Shown one piece after another: positions 1 to 8,256 of a stretch of 32,043 nucleotides of DNA (its first letter is position 1; the number at the start of each line of letters is the position of its first letter). The DNA comes from Bacteroidales bacterium. Lineage in GTDB: Bacteria; Bacteroidota; Bacteroidia; Bacteroidales; GWA2-32-17. Below the pieces are notes generated by a model. It saw nothing but the letters and a program-made list of their open reading frames with translations, was not told where the DNA came from and made no database searches. The translations under genes were made by a program, and so were the position numbers. The stretch spans positions 92,229-124,271 of the forward strand of contig JAOADU010000056.1 of NCBI GenBank assembly GCA_026417155.1. Direction: 5' to 3'.

Positions 1-446
1 ACTTTTTGTATGGCTGTTGAATTGCCAATCATTTCATATTTTGAATATATCTTTTTGCGAAGATTTTTTGTTTCAATAACTAACTTATTTTTATCTAATG
101 CGTTTCGTATTGTAACTAAAATTCTGTTTAAATCAAGCGGTTTTTGAAGAAAATCGAAGGCTCCTTTTTTTATAGCTTCAACCGCTGTATCAATATCTCC
201 ATGACCGGTAATCATTATGACAGGTATTGAAGCATTGTGTTCAATAATTTTTGTTAAAACCTCCATTCCGTCCATTTGAGGCATCTTTATATCGCACAGC
301 ACAACATCAATGTTTTTTTCTTGCACTATTTGCAAGCCTTGAGGACCATTTTCGGCAATTTCTACCTGATATTCTTCATGTTCGAGAATATCTTTTAAAG
401 TATTTCGAATACTTTTTTCGTCGTCAATTACAAGAATGGTAGCCAT
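1..446 (-). CDS. NtrC-type response regulator, N-terminal part (cut by window edge)
   Basis: The reverse strand encodes 148 residues before the window ends. They form a complete receiver domain: acidic pair Asp8/Asp9, phospho-acceptor Asp52 in a CDIKMPQMDG context, Thr80 and Lys102 in a QKPLD context. A linker follows, ending in KYEMIGNSTAIQK, which is how the AAA+ sigma-54-activator domain of NtrC/AtoC-like regulators usually begins (the M-I-G-x-S motif). The protein is therefore likely a two-component sigma-54-dependent activator; its ATPase and DNA-binding domains lie outside the window. The ATG at 446 is 17 bases after the mfd stop on the same strand, so it may be read from the mfd promoter. 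The partner kinase is not visible. The receiver call is firm; the NtrC class rests on the linker motif. Confidence 0.88.
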   Translation of the reverse strand, partial: MATILVIDDEKSIRNTLKDILEHEEYQVEIAENGPQGLQIVQEKNIDVVLCDIKMPQMDGMEVLTKIIEHNASIPVIMITGHGDIDTAVEAIKKGAFDFLQKPLDLNRILVTIRNALDKNKLVIETKNLRKKIYSKYEMIGNSTAIQK

Positions 447-463
447 TTTTTATACAAATTTAG

Positions 464-3400
464 TTAAACTTCAATTATTACGTTTTTTTCTAGTTCTTCG
501 AGAATTTTTATTGCTTGATCTATGGAATATATTTTTTCGAATTGTAAAAAAAGTCGTTGATTTACCTCTTTTAGTGCAATAGCTTTTTTACTAATTTGTA
601 AGTAATGAAGAATATTTTTAAAAAGTTTACTATCGTAGTAGGCAGATTGTTTATTTGATGTAAAATAGCATGTTAATTTATTGGCTTTTAACGTGATTTT
701 TTCAAAACCAATACGTTGTCCCATCCACCGTATTTTAAGGACATCGAAAAGTCCTAAAACTTCTGAAGGTAATTGTCCAAAGCGGTCTATTAATGATTGT
801 TGAAAAACAGATATTTGTTCTTCATTTTCTATTAAATCGAGCTCTTTATATAATCTGATACGTTCGGCAATATTTTCGACGTAGTATTCGGGAATATATA
901 GTTGTAAATCGCTTTCAAAAGTGCAATCCATCAATGATAGTTTGTTTTGTGTATGAGAATTGTATTCAGTAACTTGCTGCTCAGCTTTAATTTCTTCAAT
1001 GGCTTCTTGTAAAATTTTTTGATAAGTTTCGAAACCCATTTCGGCAATAAAACCACTTTGTTCGGTTCCGAGCAAGTTTCCTGCTCCCCGAATATCAAGA
1101 TCTTGCATAGCAATGTAAAATCCACTGCCAAGTTCGTTGTATTCTTCAATAGCTTTAAGTCGTTTACGGGCGTCGTTGGGAAGTGTATCAAGAGGCGGAG
1201 TGAGAATATAGCAAAAAGCTTTTCGATTTGTGCGTCCCACACGACCGCGTAATTGGTGTAAATCGCTCAAGCCAAACATGTGTCCGTTGTTGATGATAAT
1301 GGTATTGGCATTAGGAATATCTATACCGTTTTCTATAATTGTAGTAGAAAGGAGTACATCGTAATTACCCTGCATAAATTCGAGAATAATTTGCTCTATT
1401 TCAGCAGGTTTCATCCGACCGTGTCCAATAGCAATACTAACATTTGGGCACAACTCATGAATAAGTCGTTTAATTTCGTAAATATTGTCAATTTTGTTAT
1501 GAATAAAAAATACCTGACCACCGCGGCTAATTTCAAAGTCAATGGCATTTTTGATAATATCCTTATTAAATACATGAATTTCGGTAACAATGGGTTGTCG
1601 GTTGGGTGGGGGAGTTTGAATAATAGATAAATCTCGTGCGCCCATTAATGAAAATTGCAATGTTCGCGGAATGGGGGTAGCTGTTAATGTGAGTGTATCC
1701 ACATTGGATTTTAATTTGCGTATTTGTTCTTTGGCAGCGACACCAAATTTTTGTTCTTCATCAATGATTAATAAACCTAAATCGTTAAATTCAAATTCTT
1801 TGCTTAGTAATTTATGCGTCCCAATGATGATATCTATTTCTCTTTTTTTTAATTTTTCGGCTATTTGCTTGCTTTCTTTTGCCGATTTTAATCGTGAAAC
1901 GAATTCTACGGTACAGGGAAATTTATGTAATCGTTCTTTAAATGTTAAATAATGTTGCAATGCCAATATTGTTGTAGGAACAAGTACTGCAACTTGTTTA
2001 TTATCGGCAACTGCTTTAAAAGCAGCTCTTATGGCAATTTCTGTTTTACCAAATCCAACATCGCCACAAATGAGCCTATCCATAGGATAAGGTTTTTCCA
2101 TGTCGGATTTAACAGCCTTAGTTGCTTTTGCCTGATCGGGAGTATCTTCAAAGAAAAACGAAGCTTCTAGTTCTTCTTGTAAGTAAGTGTCGGGCGAAAA
2201 TGCAAAACCTTGAGCATGCATGCGCTCGGAGTAAAGCTTTATTAAATCTCGCGCAATATCTTTTACTTTATCTTTAGCTTGTTGTTTTAACTTTTGCCAT
2301 GCACCAGAACCTAATTTGCTTAACCGCGGAGGCACACCATCGCTACCTTTGTATCGGGATATTTTGTGCAAATTGTGCACTGACATATATACACAAGCAT
2401 TGTCTTTAAATACTATTTTAATTTGCTCTTGCCATTTGCCGTTTATTTCTATTTTTTCCAGACCTGCAAAAATGCCAATTCCATGGTCGATGTGTACTAC
2501 ATAATCGCCTGGTTTTAAACTTGCAAACTCTTGCTGAAGAATATGATCACTATGTAAAAAACGGTCTTTTACTTTATGTCGGTAAAAACGATTGAATATT
2601 TGATGTTCGGTATAACATGCTATGCGTAAATCATGGTCTATAAAACCTGAGCTTAAAGCATATGGAACAAATGTAGTATATGTATCAATTGACAATGATA
2701 CAAAAATATCATGCAATCGTTCTTTCTGAACTTCTTGTTCTACAAGTAAATAAATTTGATATTGCTGATTACTTTTTTGAATAATATCATCTTTAAGTAA
2801 ATCGAAGTTTTTATTAAAAGCAGGCTGGGGCTGTATGTTGAAAGAAAAAACATTATTTCGGGGTAAAACTGCATGCCCACATTCTATCCACAAACATTTA
2901 CTGAATATATTTATAAGTTCATTAAAAGCGTAACAAGGAATGAAAAAATTATCATCTTCATTTTTTATGAAACGATCAGTAGTAAAATGCTTTATTTGCT
3001 GTTCAAAAAGAACTGTATCGTACGAAAAAATAACAGGTTTTTGTTCGTAGTAGTCAATAATAGAGTTTTCTAAATGTTCGGTATAATTATGTGTGTAATC
3101 AGGAGTTATTTGTATTTCTTCTAATATTTGCAGACTTTGTTGCGTATCAATATGAAATGTTCGAAGCGAATTTACTTTATCATTATCGAATTCTATGCGA
3201 TATGGATATTCCGACGAAAATGAAAACAAATCAACAATAGCACCTCGTACGGCATATTGACCGGGTTTAAAAACAAAATCAACTTCTTCAAATTGATAGG
3301 TTTGCAATATTTCGATTAAAAAATCTAAGTCAATTTGTTCATGTTTAATAATTTGTAAATGACTGTTTTGAAACGCTGATTTGCAAATAACTTTTTCGCT

Positions 3401-3778
3401 TATAGCTTCGGGATATGTAACTAAAATATGCGAATTATTTTGTTTTTGAACTTTTTGCAGAGTTTCATTTCGCAATATAGCTTGTGTGCTATCAAAATGC
3501 TGATTTTTTAGCTTTCTTTTAAATGTAGATGGAAAGAAAAAAATATTGTTTTCATTGCCCATAATATTGATAAAATCGGTATAGGCATATAAAGCCGATT
3601 CCTTATCGGGCATAACTACAATAATGTGGTTGTTTATGTGTTGAAAGATATTTGATATAAAGCATGCAAAAGAAGAACCTGAAAGGTTTTTTAATAATAC
3701 ATTTTCAGTTTCATTATTCTGAAAGGCTTGGATAATTTGCTGAAAATATTTATGCTTTAAATAAATAGCATGTATCAT
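464..3778 (-). CDS. mfd: Transcription-repair coupling factor Mfd
   Basis: Mfd is a DNA translocase that removes RNA polymerase stalled at lesions and recruits UvrA for nucleotide excision repair. The 1104-residue length is normal for the family. From N to C it shows a UvrB-like region, the RNA-polymerase-interaction segment beginning LKPGDYVVHIDHGIGIF, a RecG-like motor with Walker A GDVGFGKT at 572-579 and a DEEQ box at 673-676, then motif V/VI (LSTTIIENGIDIPNANT and QLRGRVGR), and a C-terminal TRCF domain. The start ATG is 5 bases downstream of a TAnnTTTG element, so the mRNA may be leaderless or nearly so. The response-regulator gene follows after 17 bases. All motor motifs are intact. 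Confidence 0.98.
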   Translation of the reverse strand: MIHAIYLKHKYFQQIIQAFQNNETENVLLKNLSGSSFACFISNIFQHINNHIIVVMPDKESALYAYTDFINIMGNENNIFFFPSTFKRKLKNQHFDSTQAILRNETLQKVQKQNNSHILVTYPEAISEKVICKSAFQNSHLQIIKHEQIDLDFLIEILQTYQFEEVDFVFKPGQYAVRGAIVDLFSFSSEYPYRIEFDNDKVNSLRTFHIDTQQSLQILEEIQITPDYTHNYTEHLENSIIDYYEQKPVIFSYDTVLFEQQIKHFTTDRFIKNEDDNFFIPCYAFNELINIFSKCLWIECGHAVLPRNNVFSFNIQPQPAFNKNFDLLKDDIIQKSNQQYQIYLLVEQEVQKERLHDIFVSLSIDTYTTFVPYALSSGFIDHDLRIACYTEHQIFNRFYRHKVKDRFLHSDHILQQEFASLKPGDYVVHIDHGIGIFAGLEKIEINGKWQEQIKIVFKDNACVYMSVHNLHKISRYKGSDGVPPRLSKLGSGAWQKLKQQAKDKVKDIARDLIKLYSERMHAQGFAFSPDTYLQEELEASFFFEDTPDQAKATKAVKSDMEKPYPMDRLICGDVGFGKTEIAIRAAFKAVADNKQVAVLVPTTILALQHYLTFKERLHKFPCTVEFVSRLKSAKESKQIAEKLKKREIDIIIGTHKLLSKEFEFNDLGLLIIDEEQKFGVAAKEQIRKLKSNVDTLTLTATPIPRTLQFSLMGARDLSIIQTPPPNRQPIVTEIHVFNKDIIKNAIDFEISRGGQVFFIHNKIDNIYEIKRLIHELCPNVSIAIGHGRMKPAEIEQIILEFMQGNYDVLLSTTIIENGIDIPNANTIIINNGHMFGLSDLHQLRGRVGRTNRKAFCYILTPPLDTLPNDARKRLKAIEEYNELGSGFYIAMQDLDIRGAGNLLGTEQSGFIAEMGFETYQKILQEAIEEIKAEQQVTEYNSHTQNKLSLMDCTFESDLQLYIPEYYVENIAERIRLYKELDLIENEEQISVFQQSLIDRFGQLPSEVLGLFDVLKIRWMGQRIGFEKITLKANKLTCYFTSNKQSAYYDSKLFKNILHYLQISKKAIALKEVNQRLFLQFEKIYSIDQAIKILEELEKNVIIEV

Positions 3779-3782
3779 GCTG

Positions 3783-3790
3783 CAAATATA
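3783..3790 (-). promoter_or_regulatory. Bacteroidota -7 promoter element for mfd
   Basis: Reverse strand reads TATATTTG, a full match to the Bacteroidota -7 consensus TAnnTTTG. Its last base is only 4 bases before the mfd ATG, so transcription would begin at or very near the start codon. No clear -33 TTTG was found. Confidence 0.5.
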
Positions 3791-3826
3791 AGGAGCTTTA
3801 TGTAGATATTATGATGTATGAATGTG

Positions 3827-3834
3827 AAAAAAAA
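3827..3834 (-). terminator. Possible U-run terminator after tRNA-Leu
   Basis: Eight consecutive T on the transcribed (minus) sense, two bases past the tRNA 3' end. The tRNA acceptor stem would be the only hairpin beside it, so this is a weak call: it may release the tRNA transcript or only be an AT-rich spacer before the mfd promoter. Confidence 0.3.
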
Positions 3835-3835
3835 G

Positions 3836-3919
3836 TGCCCAGGACAAGACTCGAACTTGCACACCGTAACCGGCGCCAGCCCCTCAAGCTGGTGTGTCTA
3901 CCAATTCCACCACCTGGGC
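3836..3919 (-). tRNA. tRNA-Leu (anticodon GAG)
   Basis: On the minus strand an 84-base cloverleaf starts GCCCAGG and closes with CCTGGGC plus discriminator A, a perfect 7-bp acceptor stem. The D arm contains TGGTAGACA. The anticodon stem CCAGC/GCTGG frames the loop TTGAGGG, giving anticodon GAG (decodes CUC/CUU). A long variable arm of the class II type, as expected for leucine, follows, then a T arm with GTTCGAGTC. CCA is not encoded. It sits between mfd (same strand) and the divergent S46 peptidase gene. Confidence 0.96.
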
Positions 3920-3930
3920 ATTTTCGAATG

Positions 3931-3938
3931 CAAAATTA
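3931..3938 (-). promoter_or_regulatory. -7 promoter element for tRNA-Leu
   Basis: Reverse strand reads TAATTTTG, a full TAnnTTTG match ending 11 bases before the mature tRNA 5' end. It is back to back with the S46 peptidase promoter at 3996-4003. The -33 box is not obvious. Confidence 0.5.
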
Positions 3939-3995
3939 ATAAAAAAACTTTTATGAAATGAAAAAATATGTTCATTAAAATTAACTTTTTTCCAT

Positions 3996-4003
3996 TAGTT
4001 TTG
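3996..4003 (+). promoter_or_regulatory. -7 promoter element for S46 peptidase
   Basis: TAGTTTTG matches TAnnTTTG exactly and ends 16 bases before the ATG at 4020, implying a short leader. The -33 region has no good TTTG at the expected distance. Confidence 0.45.
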
Positions 4004-4019
4004 CATCAAAAATAATGTT

Positions 4020-6167
4020 ATGCGCAAGTTAAGTTTATTTATTATTGCATGGCTTTTTGTATTTCAAGTATTTGCCGACGAAGGCATGTGGTTGCTTACT
4101 ATTTTGGGTAAGAAATATAGCGATTTACAAAAAGCAGGTCTTAAACTTTCGGCAGAAGATATTTACAACGTTAATCGCTCTTCGCTTAAAGATGCCATAG
4201 TGCAATTTGGCAATGGATGTACCGGCGAGATCATTTCGAAACAAGGACTTTTACTTACAAATCACCACTGCGGATATGGACAAATTCAATATCATAGCAC
4301 TGTAGAAAATGATTATCTAACCAATGGATTTTGGGCTAAATCGTATGAACAAGAATTACCTAACCCCGATTTGTTTGTGAGCTTTCTTGTTAGAATAGAA
4401 GATGTAACAAGCAAAGTTTTATCAGAAGTAACACCTGCAATGTCTGAAAAAGAACGTCAGGAAAAAATTCAGAAAGCAGCACAAGAAATTGTAAAAGAAG
4501 CAAAAAAAGATAATCATTACCAGGCAATAGTTCGCGACTTTTTTGGTGGTAATCAATATTTACTAATGATTTACGAAGTTTTTAACGACGTTCGTTTGGT
4601 AGGAACTCCGCCATCGTCTATTGGAAAGTTTGGTGGCGACACCGACAACTGGATGTGGCCTCGACATACTGGCGACTTTTGTTTGTTCAGAGTTTATGCC
4701 GATAAAAATAATAAACCTGCTCGATATTCTAAAGACAATGTGCCGTTTACTCCCAAACATTCATTGCCCATAAGTTTGGCAGGTGTAAGGCAAGGCGATT
4801 TTGTGATGATTATGGGATTTCCCGGACGTACGCAGCGATACATGACTTCATGGGGCGTACAAGAAGCCATTGATCGCATTAATCCTTCGATTGTAAAAAT
4901 TCGCGAAAAAAAGTTGGCTATTTACAAAGAAGAAATGAATAAAGATCCTAAAGTTCGAATTCAATATGCATCGAAATATGCTCGTACGTCGAATTACTGG
5001 AAGTATTTTATAGGACAAACGAAAGGATTAAAAAGATTGCGAGTGATTGATACCAAACGTAAACAAGAAACAGAATTTGCTCAATGGGTAATGCAATCGA
5101 AAGAACGACAAGATAAATACGGACAAGTTTTAAAAATGTATGAAGAAGCATATCAGGAATTGAAAGATTATAATTTATTTAAAACATATGCCAGTGAAGC
5201 AGGAAACAGAGGAGTAGATATTCTTGCTTTTGCATCACGTTTTCAAAGCCTACATAAGGCACTTGAATCTGATACTACGTCTGTCGAAACTAAAAAACGT
5301 ATTATTGATCGTTTAAAACAAGAAACAGATAACTATTACAAAGATTTTCATCGCATTACCGACCAAAAAGTATTAGCCGCCCTAATAGAAATGTTTGCTA
5401 ATGATATTTCACCCGCATTTTTACCTTCAGCAATTTCAAAAATAAAAAAAGACTATAAAGGAAAATTTGACAAGTTTTCTAAAGATGCCTTTGATGTAAG
5501 TATTTTCCGCAGCAAAGACGATGTTATGGCTTATTTAACCAATCCTACTTATAATAAATTAGATAAAGATCCTATTTTTGCTTTATCTTACTCAATTAGT
5601 GGTGCTGTAAAACGCTTCGATGCTGAATTTGAAAAATACAGAGAAATGTTGCAAAAAGCCGAACGTCTTTATATTGCTGGGTTAATGGAAATGTTTCCTA
5701 ATAAAATATTTTATCCCGATGCTAACTCTACCATGCGTTTAACTTATGGTCATGTATTACCTTATCAACCTGCCGATGGTATCTTTTACGATTACTATAC
5801 AACGCTCGATGGAATTATAGAAAAGGAAGATTCGACAAATTCTGAATTTATTGTGCCAAAAAAATTAAAAGAACTTTGGAAAAATAAAGATTACGGTTCT
5901 TATGCCGAAAATGGTGTAATTAGAACATGTTTTTTAAGCAATACTGACATCACAGGCGGTAATTCGGGAAGTCCGGTGATAAATGCTAAAGGAGAGCTTG
6001 TAGGTTTGGCTTTCGATGGTAATTGGGAAGCCATGAGTGGTGATATTGCCTTCGAACCTGCTTTACAACGGACTATTTCTGTCGATATTCGTTATGTGTT
6101 ATTTATTATTGACAAATTTGCAGGAGCACAAAATTTAATTCAAGAATTGCAAATAATTCGAAATTAA
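4020..6167 (+). CDS. S46 family dipeptidyl peptidase, DPP7-like
   Basis: S46 enzymes are periplasmic serine exopeptidases of Bacteroidota that release dipeptides from the N terminus of oligopeptides, feeding amino-acid fermentation. The 715-residue length fits. A signal peptide (about residues 1-19, cut after VFA) is followed by the chymotrypsin-like His in TNHHCGYG (82-83), an Asp in WPRHTGDF (219) and Ser649 in GGNSGSP; the spacing is close to that of P. gingivalis DPP7 as I recall it (His89, Asp225, Ser648). Eighteen residues after the serine, where DPP11 enzymes carry the arginine that selects Asp/Glu, this protein has Gly667 in FDGNWEAMSGDI. That points to DPP7-type preference for hydrophobic P1 residues. 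It has its own promoter and is followed after 36 bases by the zinc-ribbon gene. Confidence 0.95.
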   Translation: MRKLSLFIIAWLFVFQVFADEGMWLLTILGKKYSDLQKAGLKLSAEDIYNVNRSSLKDAIVQFGNGCTGEIISKQGLLLTNHHCGYGQIQYHSTVENDYLTNGFWAKSYEQELPNPDLFVSFLVRIEDVTSKVLSEVTPAMSEKERQEKIQKAAQEIVKEAKKDNHYQAIVRDFFGGNQYLLMIYEVFNDVRLVGTPPSSIGKFGGDTDNWMWPRHTGDFCLFRVYADKNNKPARYSKDNVPFTPKHSLPISLAGVRQGDFVMIMGFPGRTQRYMTSWGVQEAIDRINPSIVKIREKKLAIYKEEMNKDPKVRIQYASKYARTSNYWKYFIGQTKGLKRLRVIDTKRKQETEFAQWVMQSKERQDKYGQVLKMYEEAYQELKDYNLFKTYASEAGNRGVDILAFASRFQSLHKALESDTTSVETKKRIIDRLKQETDNYYKDFHRITDQKVLAALIEMFANDISPAFLPSAISKIKKDYKGKFDKFSKDAFDVSIFRSKDDVMAYLTNPTYNKLDKDPIFALSYSISGAVKRFDAEFEKYREMLQKAERLYIAGLMEMFPNKIFYPDANSTMRLTYGHVLPYQPADGIFYDYYTTLDGIIEKEDSTNSEFIVPKKLKELWKNKDYGSYAENGVIRTCFLSNTDITGGNSGSPVINAKGELVGLAFDGNWEAMSGDIAFEPALQRTISVDIRYVLFIIDKFAGAQNLIQELQIIRN

Positions 6168-6203
6168 CAAAATTATAAATGACCTTTTAAAAGAACGTGT
6201 ATT

Positions 6204-6581
6204 ATGTCGTTTTTTTATAAAGGTTATACAAGCGTAAATCAGCATTTTATTGTAAATGGCCCGCAATGTTATTGCGGTTGTAGAGATTGGTTTCGGCGTT
6301 CGCACGAAGAATGGGTATGTTCACAATGTCAAAATGTTCAAAAGGTTTCGGTAAAAGGGTATATTACTGATGGTCCATTGTGCAAATGTGGATACAGAGA
6401 TTGGTTTGTAGGAAAGGAAATAGTTCGTTGTACTAATTGCAGCGATAAAATTTTTATTAAATATGCTTCGTTTATCGTAGATGGACCTATATGTAAATGC
6501 AATAATAGAGATTGGTTCGAGTCGGAAACGACTTACAAATGCTCAAATTGTAAAAACATTATTATTAAATTTCCTACATAG
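6204..6581 (+). CDS. Small protein of three tandem zinc-ribbon-like repeats, function unknown
   Basis: I do not recognise this 125-residue protein as a named family. It consists almost wholly of three copies of one motif: [FY]I-x-[ND]GP-x-C-x-C-x-x-RDWF, then 8 residues, then C-x-x-C. The cysteine sets are 22/24/39/42, 60/62/76/79 and 97/99/113/116; GP falls at 19, 57 and 94. Four cysteines per unit strongly suggest one zinc ion each. There is no signal peptide or membrane segment, so it is probably cytoplasmic. An extra Cys26 occurs in the first copy. The gene follows the S46 peptidase by 36 bases, without a promoter match of its own, and overlaps the convergent beta-barrel gene by 8 bases. 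RDWF is invariant, hinting at a binding surface for protein or nucleic acid. Confidence 0.8.
   Translation: MSFFYKGYTSVNQHFIVNGPQCYCGCRDWFRRSHEEWVCSQCQNVQKVSVKGYITDGPLCKCGYRDWFVGKEIVRCTNCSDKIFIKYASFIVDGPICKCNNRDWFESETTYKCSNCKNIIIKFPT
6246..6551 (+). repeat. Three tandem coding repeats (zinc-ribbon units)
   Basis: Units at about 6246-6329, 6360-6440 and 6471-6551 encode the GPxCxCxxRDWF...CxxC motif with a period of 37-38 codons. The protein copies are closely alike, but the DNA copies have drifted, so the duplication is not recent. Confidence 0.75.
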
Positions 6582-8256
6582 TTAGCGATAAGCCAAATAA
6601 TACCTGTAATCTTTGCACAGGATAATAATTCCAGTACATGTATTTTTTATTGAGCAAATTATTAAACTTGATGAATGCACCAAAAAGTTTAGAATAATGA
6701 TAATCGAGTGAAAAATTTACATCCACAAATGGCTTTAACTGAATAGGATGAAGCGGATCAATGTGATTGAATGCGTAACGTTCGCCAACTACAAATAGAC
6801 TTAATTGAGGTATAAATTTGTCGCTAAGATTATAACGTGCTGTTAGCGAAGTTTCCCACAAGGGTTTGTGGTATGGCTGTAACAGATTAACGAGTGTATA
6901 TTTAAAATAATTGCCGTTTAAAAATATATTGAGCTTTTCTTTGTTTTTATATGCAAGTTCGCCTGTAAAACATACTTCCTGAGTTTCTTTTCCGGGAACT
7001 CCATCATATTTTAGAATAAACGTATGTTGAGGATTTATGGTATCATTTATGTAAAAAGGTAAGTAATCGTATAAACTATAAGAAACTTTAAATAAATAAG
7101 AAATATTTCGGCTAAAATTGCCTTTGAAACCAGCAAAAATATTCATTAATTGGTTTGTATTTTTTAAAGGTGAACCGGGTTTAATATAAGGATTTTCAAG
7201 AATGGCTGTTTGCAATGTATTCATAATCATTTTTCCGTCAAACCCAGCAAAAGGAATAAGAAAGTTTTCTATTACGTTGTATTGAATGTTGGCTCTGGGG
7301 TAAAAATGATAAAAAGTGCTATCGGTATAAGCATCTACTTCCATAGCTAAGCCGGCATTTATACGCCAGTCGTCGCCAAAGAATCGAACCCACGGAAAAA
7401 CTGTTACAATGGCTTTGTTATTAGTGTCGAGTTTTGTATTGATGTTATTCCAGTTTATTTTCACATCGGCTCCTACAAATTGCTTACCGTACAGCATATT
7501 TCCACTGATGGTAGTAATTATATTGTGCTGAAAATTTGAAAATTTATCTTCAAGATAATTATATTGCAATTCGGCTTGATGATTAATTTTCGATGAATCT
7601 AAATGAGTTGTTCTATACCCCAATTTTGTTCCAAACGATACGTATCGTTGACGTGTAGAATCGGCAGTATCATCAAAAGTTGTATCGGCAACATTATACC
7701 CGTACAAATGAAACACATTGCGATTGAAGTAAGCATTTCCATAAAATGTAGCTTTACTAATGAACTTCTTTCCATAAATTTCAACTTGATTTTGACTTAG
7801 AAAAGCAGGAGAACGATAATCGTTAGCTAGTTTAATTTTTCCTCGCGAAGAATAATGATTAGCCCAAATACCGGCTGTAAAGTCGCGATTTCGCGTTGTA
7901 TTCCAAGATACTTGTCCGATAAGTGTATTGTAAATACCATAACCAAATTTGACGTTTCCTTGATATAATTTATTGATTGACTCGGCTGTCATCTTTGCTG
8001 GTTGAATAGGAGTAACTTGATAATAAACCGGAAAAAGTTTTGGAAAAAGCTTATAATCAAATTTTGACAATATTTTATTCGTATCAACTATATTGGGCAT
8101 GATATTTATTTTAAAAGCATCGGCAATAGTAGGTTCGTAAGGCTTTACAACCGAAACTTCTTGATGTAGATTACTTTGTGCAATTAATACACTTGCCGTG
8201 TTACACAAAATAAACCATAGAAAAAATCTTTTTATCATAGTTTTATTCATTTTCAT
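6574..8256 (-). CDS. Outer-membrane beta-barrel protein (TonB-receptor-like, no plug)
   Basis: The 560-residue product begins with a signal peptide (hydrophobic run FFLWFILCNTASVLIA, cleavage near AQS). The mature N terminus has the segment VVKPYEPTIADAFKI, which I associate with a Bacteroidales outer-membrane family. The rest is alternating aromatic/polar strands typical of a barrel, ending with FNNLLNKKYMYWNYYP and a final strand like that of TonB-dependent receptors. There is no plug domain and it is shorter than true receptors. It starts inside the last 14 bases of the long TPR gene, so the two are very likely translated together and act together at the outer membrane. Internal ATGs at 8250 and 8238 are possible starts. 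The substrate is unknown. Confidence 0.8.
   Translation of the reverse strand: MKMNKTMIKRFFLWFILCNTASVLIAQSNLHQEVSVVKPYEPTIADAFKINIMPNIVDTNKILSKFDYKLFPKLFPVYYQVTPIQPAKMTAESINKLYQGNVKFGYGIYNTLIGQVSWNTTRNRDFTAGIWANHYSSRGKIKLANDYRSPAFLSQNQVEIYGKKFISKATFYGNAYFNRNVFHLYGYNVADTTFDDTADSTRQRYVSFGTKLGYRTTHLDSSKINHQAELQYNYLEDKFSNFQHNIITTISGNMLYGKQFVGADVKINWNNINTKLDTNNKAIVTVFPWVRFFGDDWRINAGLAMEVDAYTDSTFYHFYPRANIQYNVIENFLIPFAGFDGKMIMNTLQTAILENPYIKPGSPLKNTNQLMNIFAGFKGNFSRNISYLFKVSYSLYDYLPFYINDTINPQHTFILKYDGVPGKETQEVCFTGELAYKNKEKLNIFLNGNYFKYTLVNLLQPYHKPLWETSLTARYNLSDKFIPQLSLFVVGERYAFNHIDPLHPIQLKPFVDVNFSLDYHYSKLFGAFIKFNNLLNKKYMYWNYYPVQRLQVLFGLSLTM

Noticed and set aside
931-1952. Several open frames of 77-116 codons over mfd on both strands
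   Set aside because: They lie wholly inside mfd in other frames, show no family pattern, and are explained by the codon bias of an AT-rich coding region.
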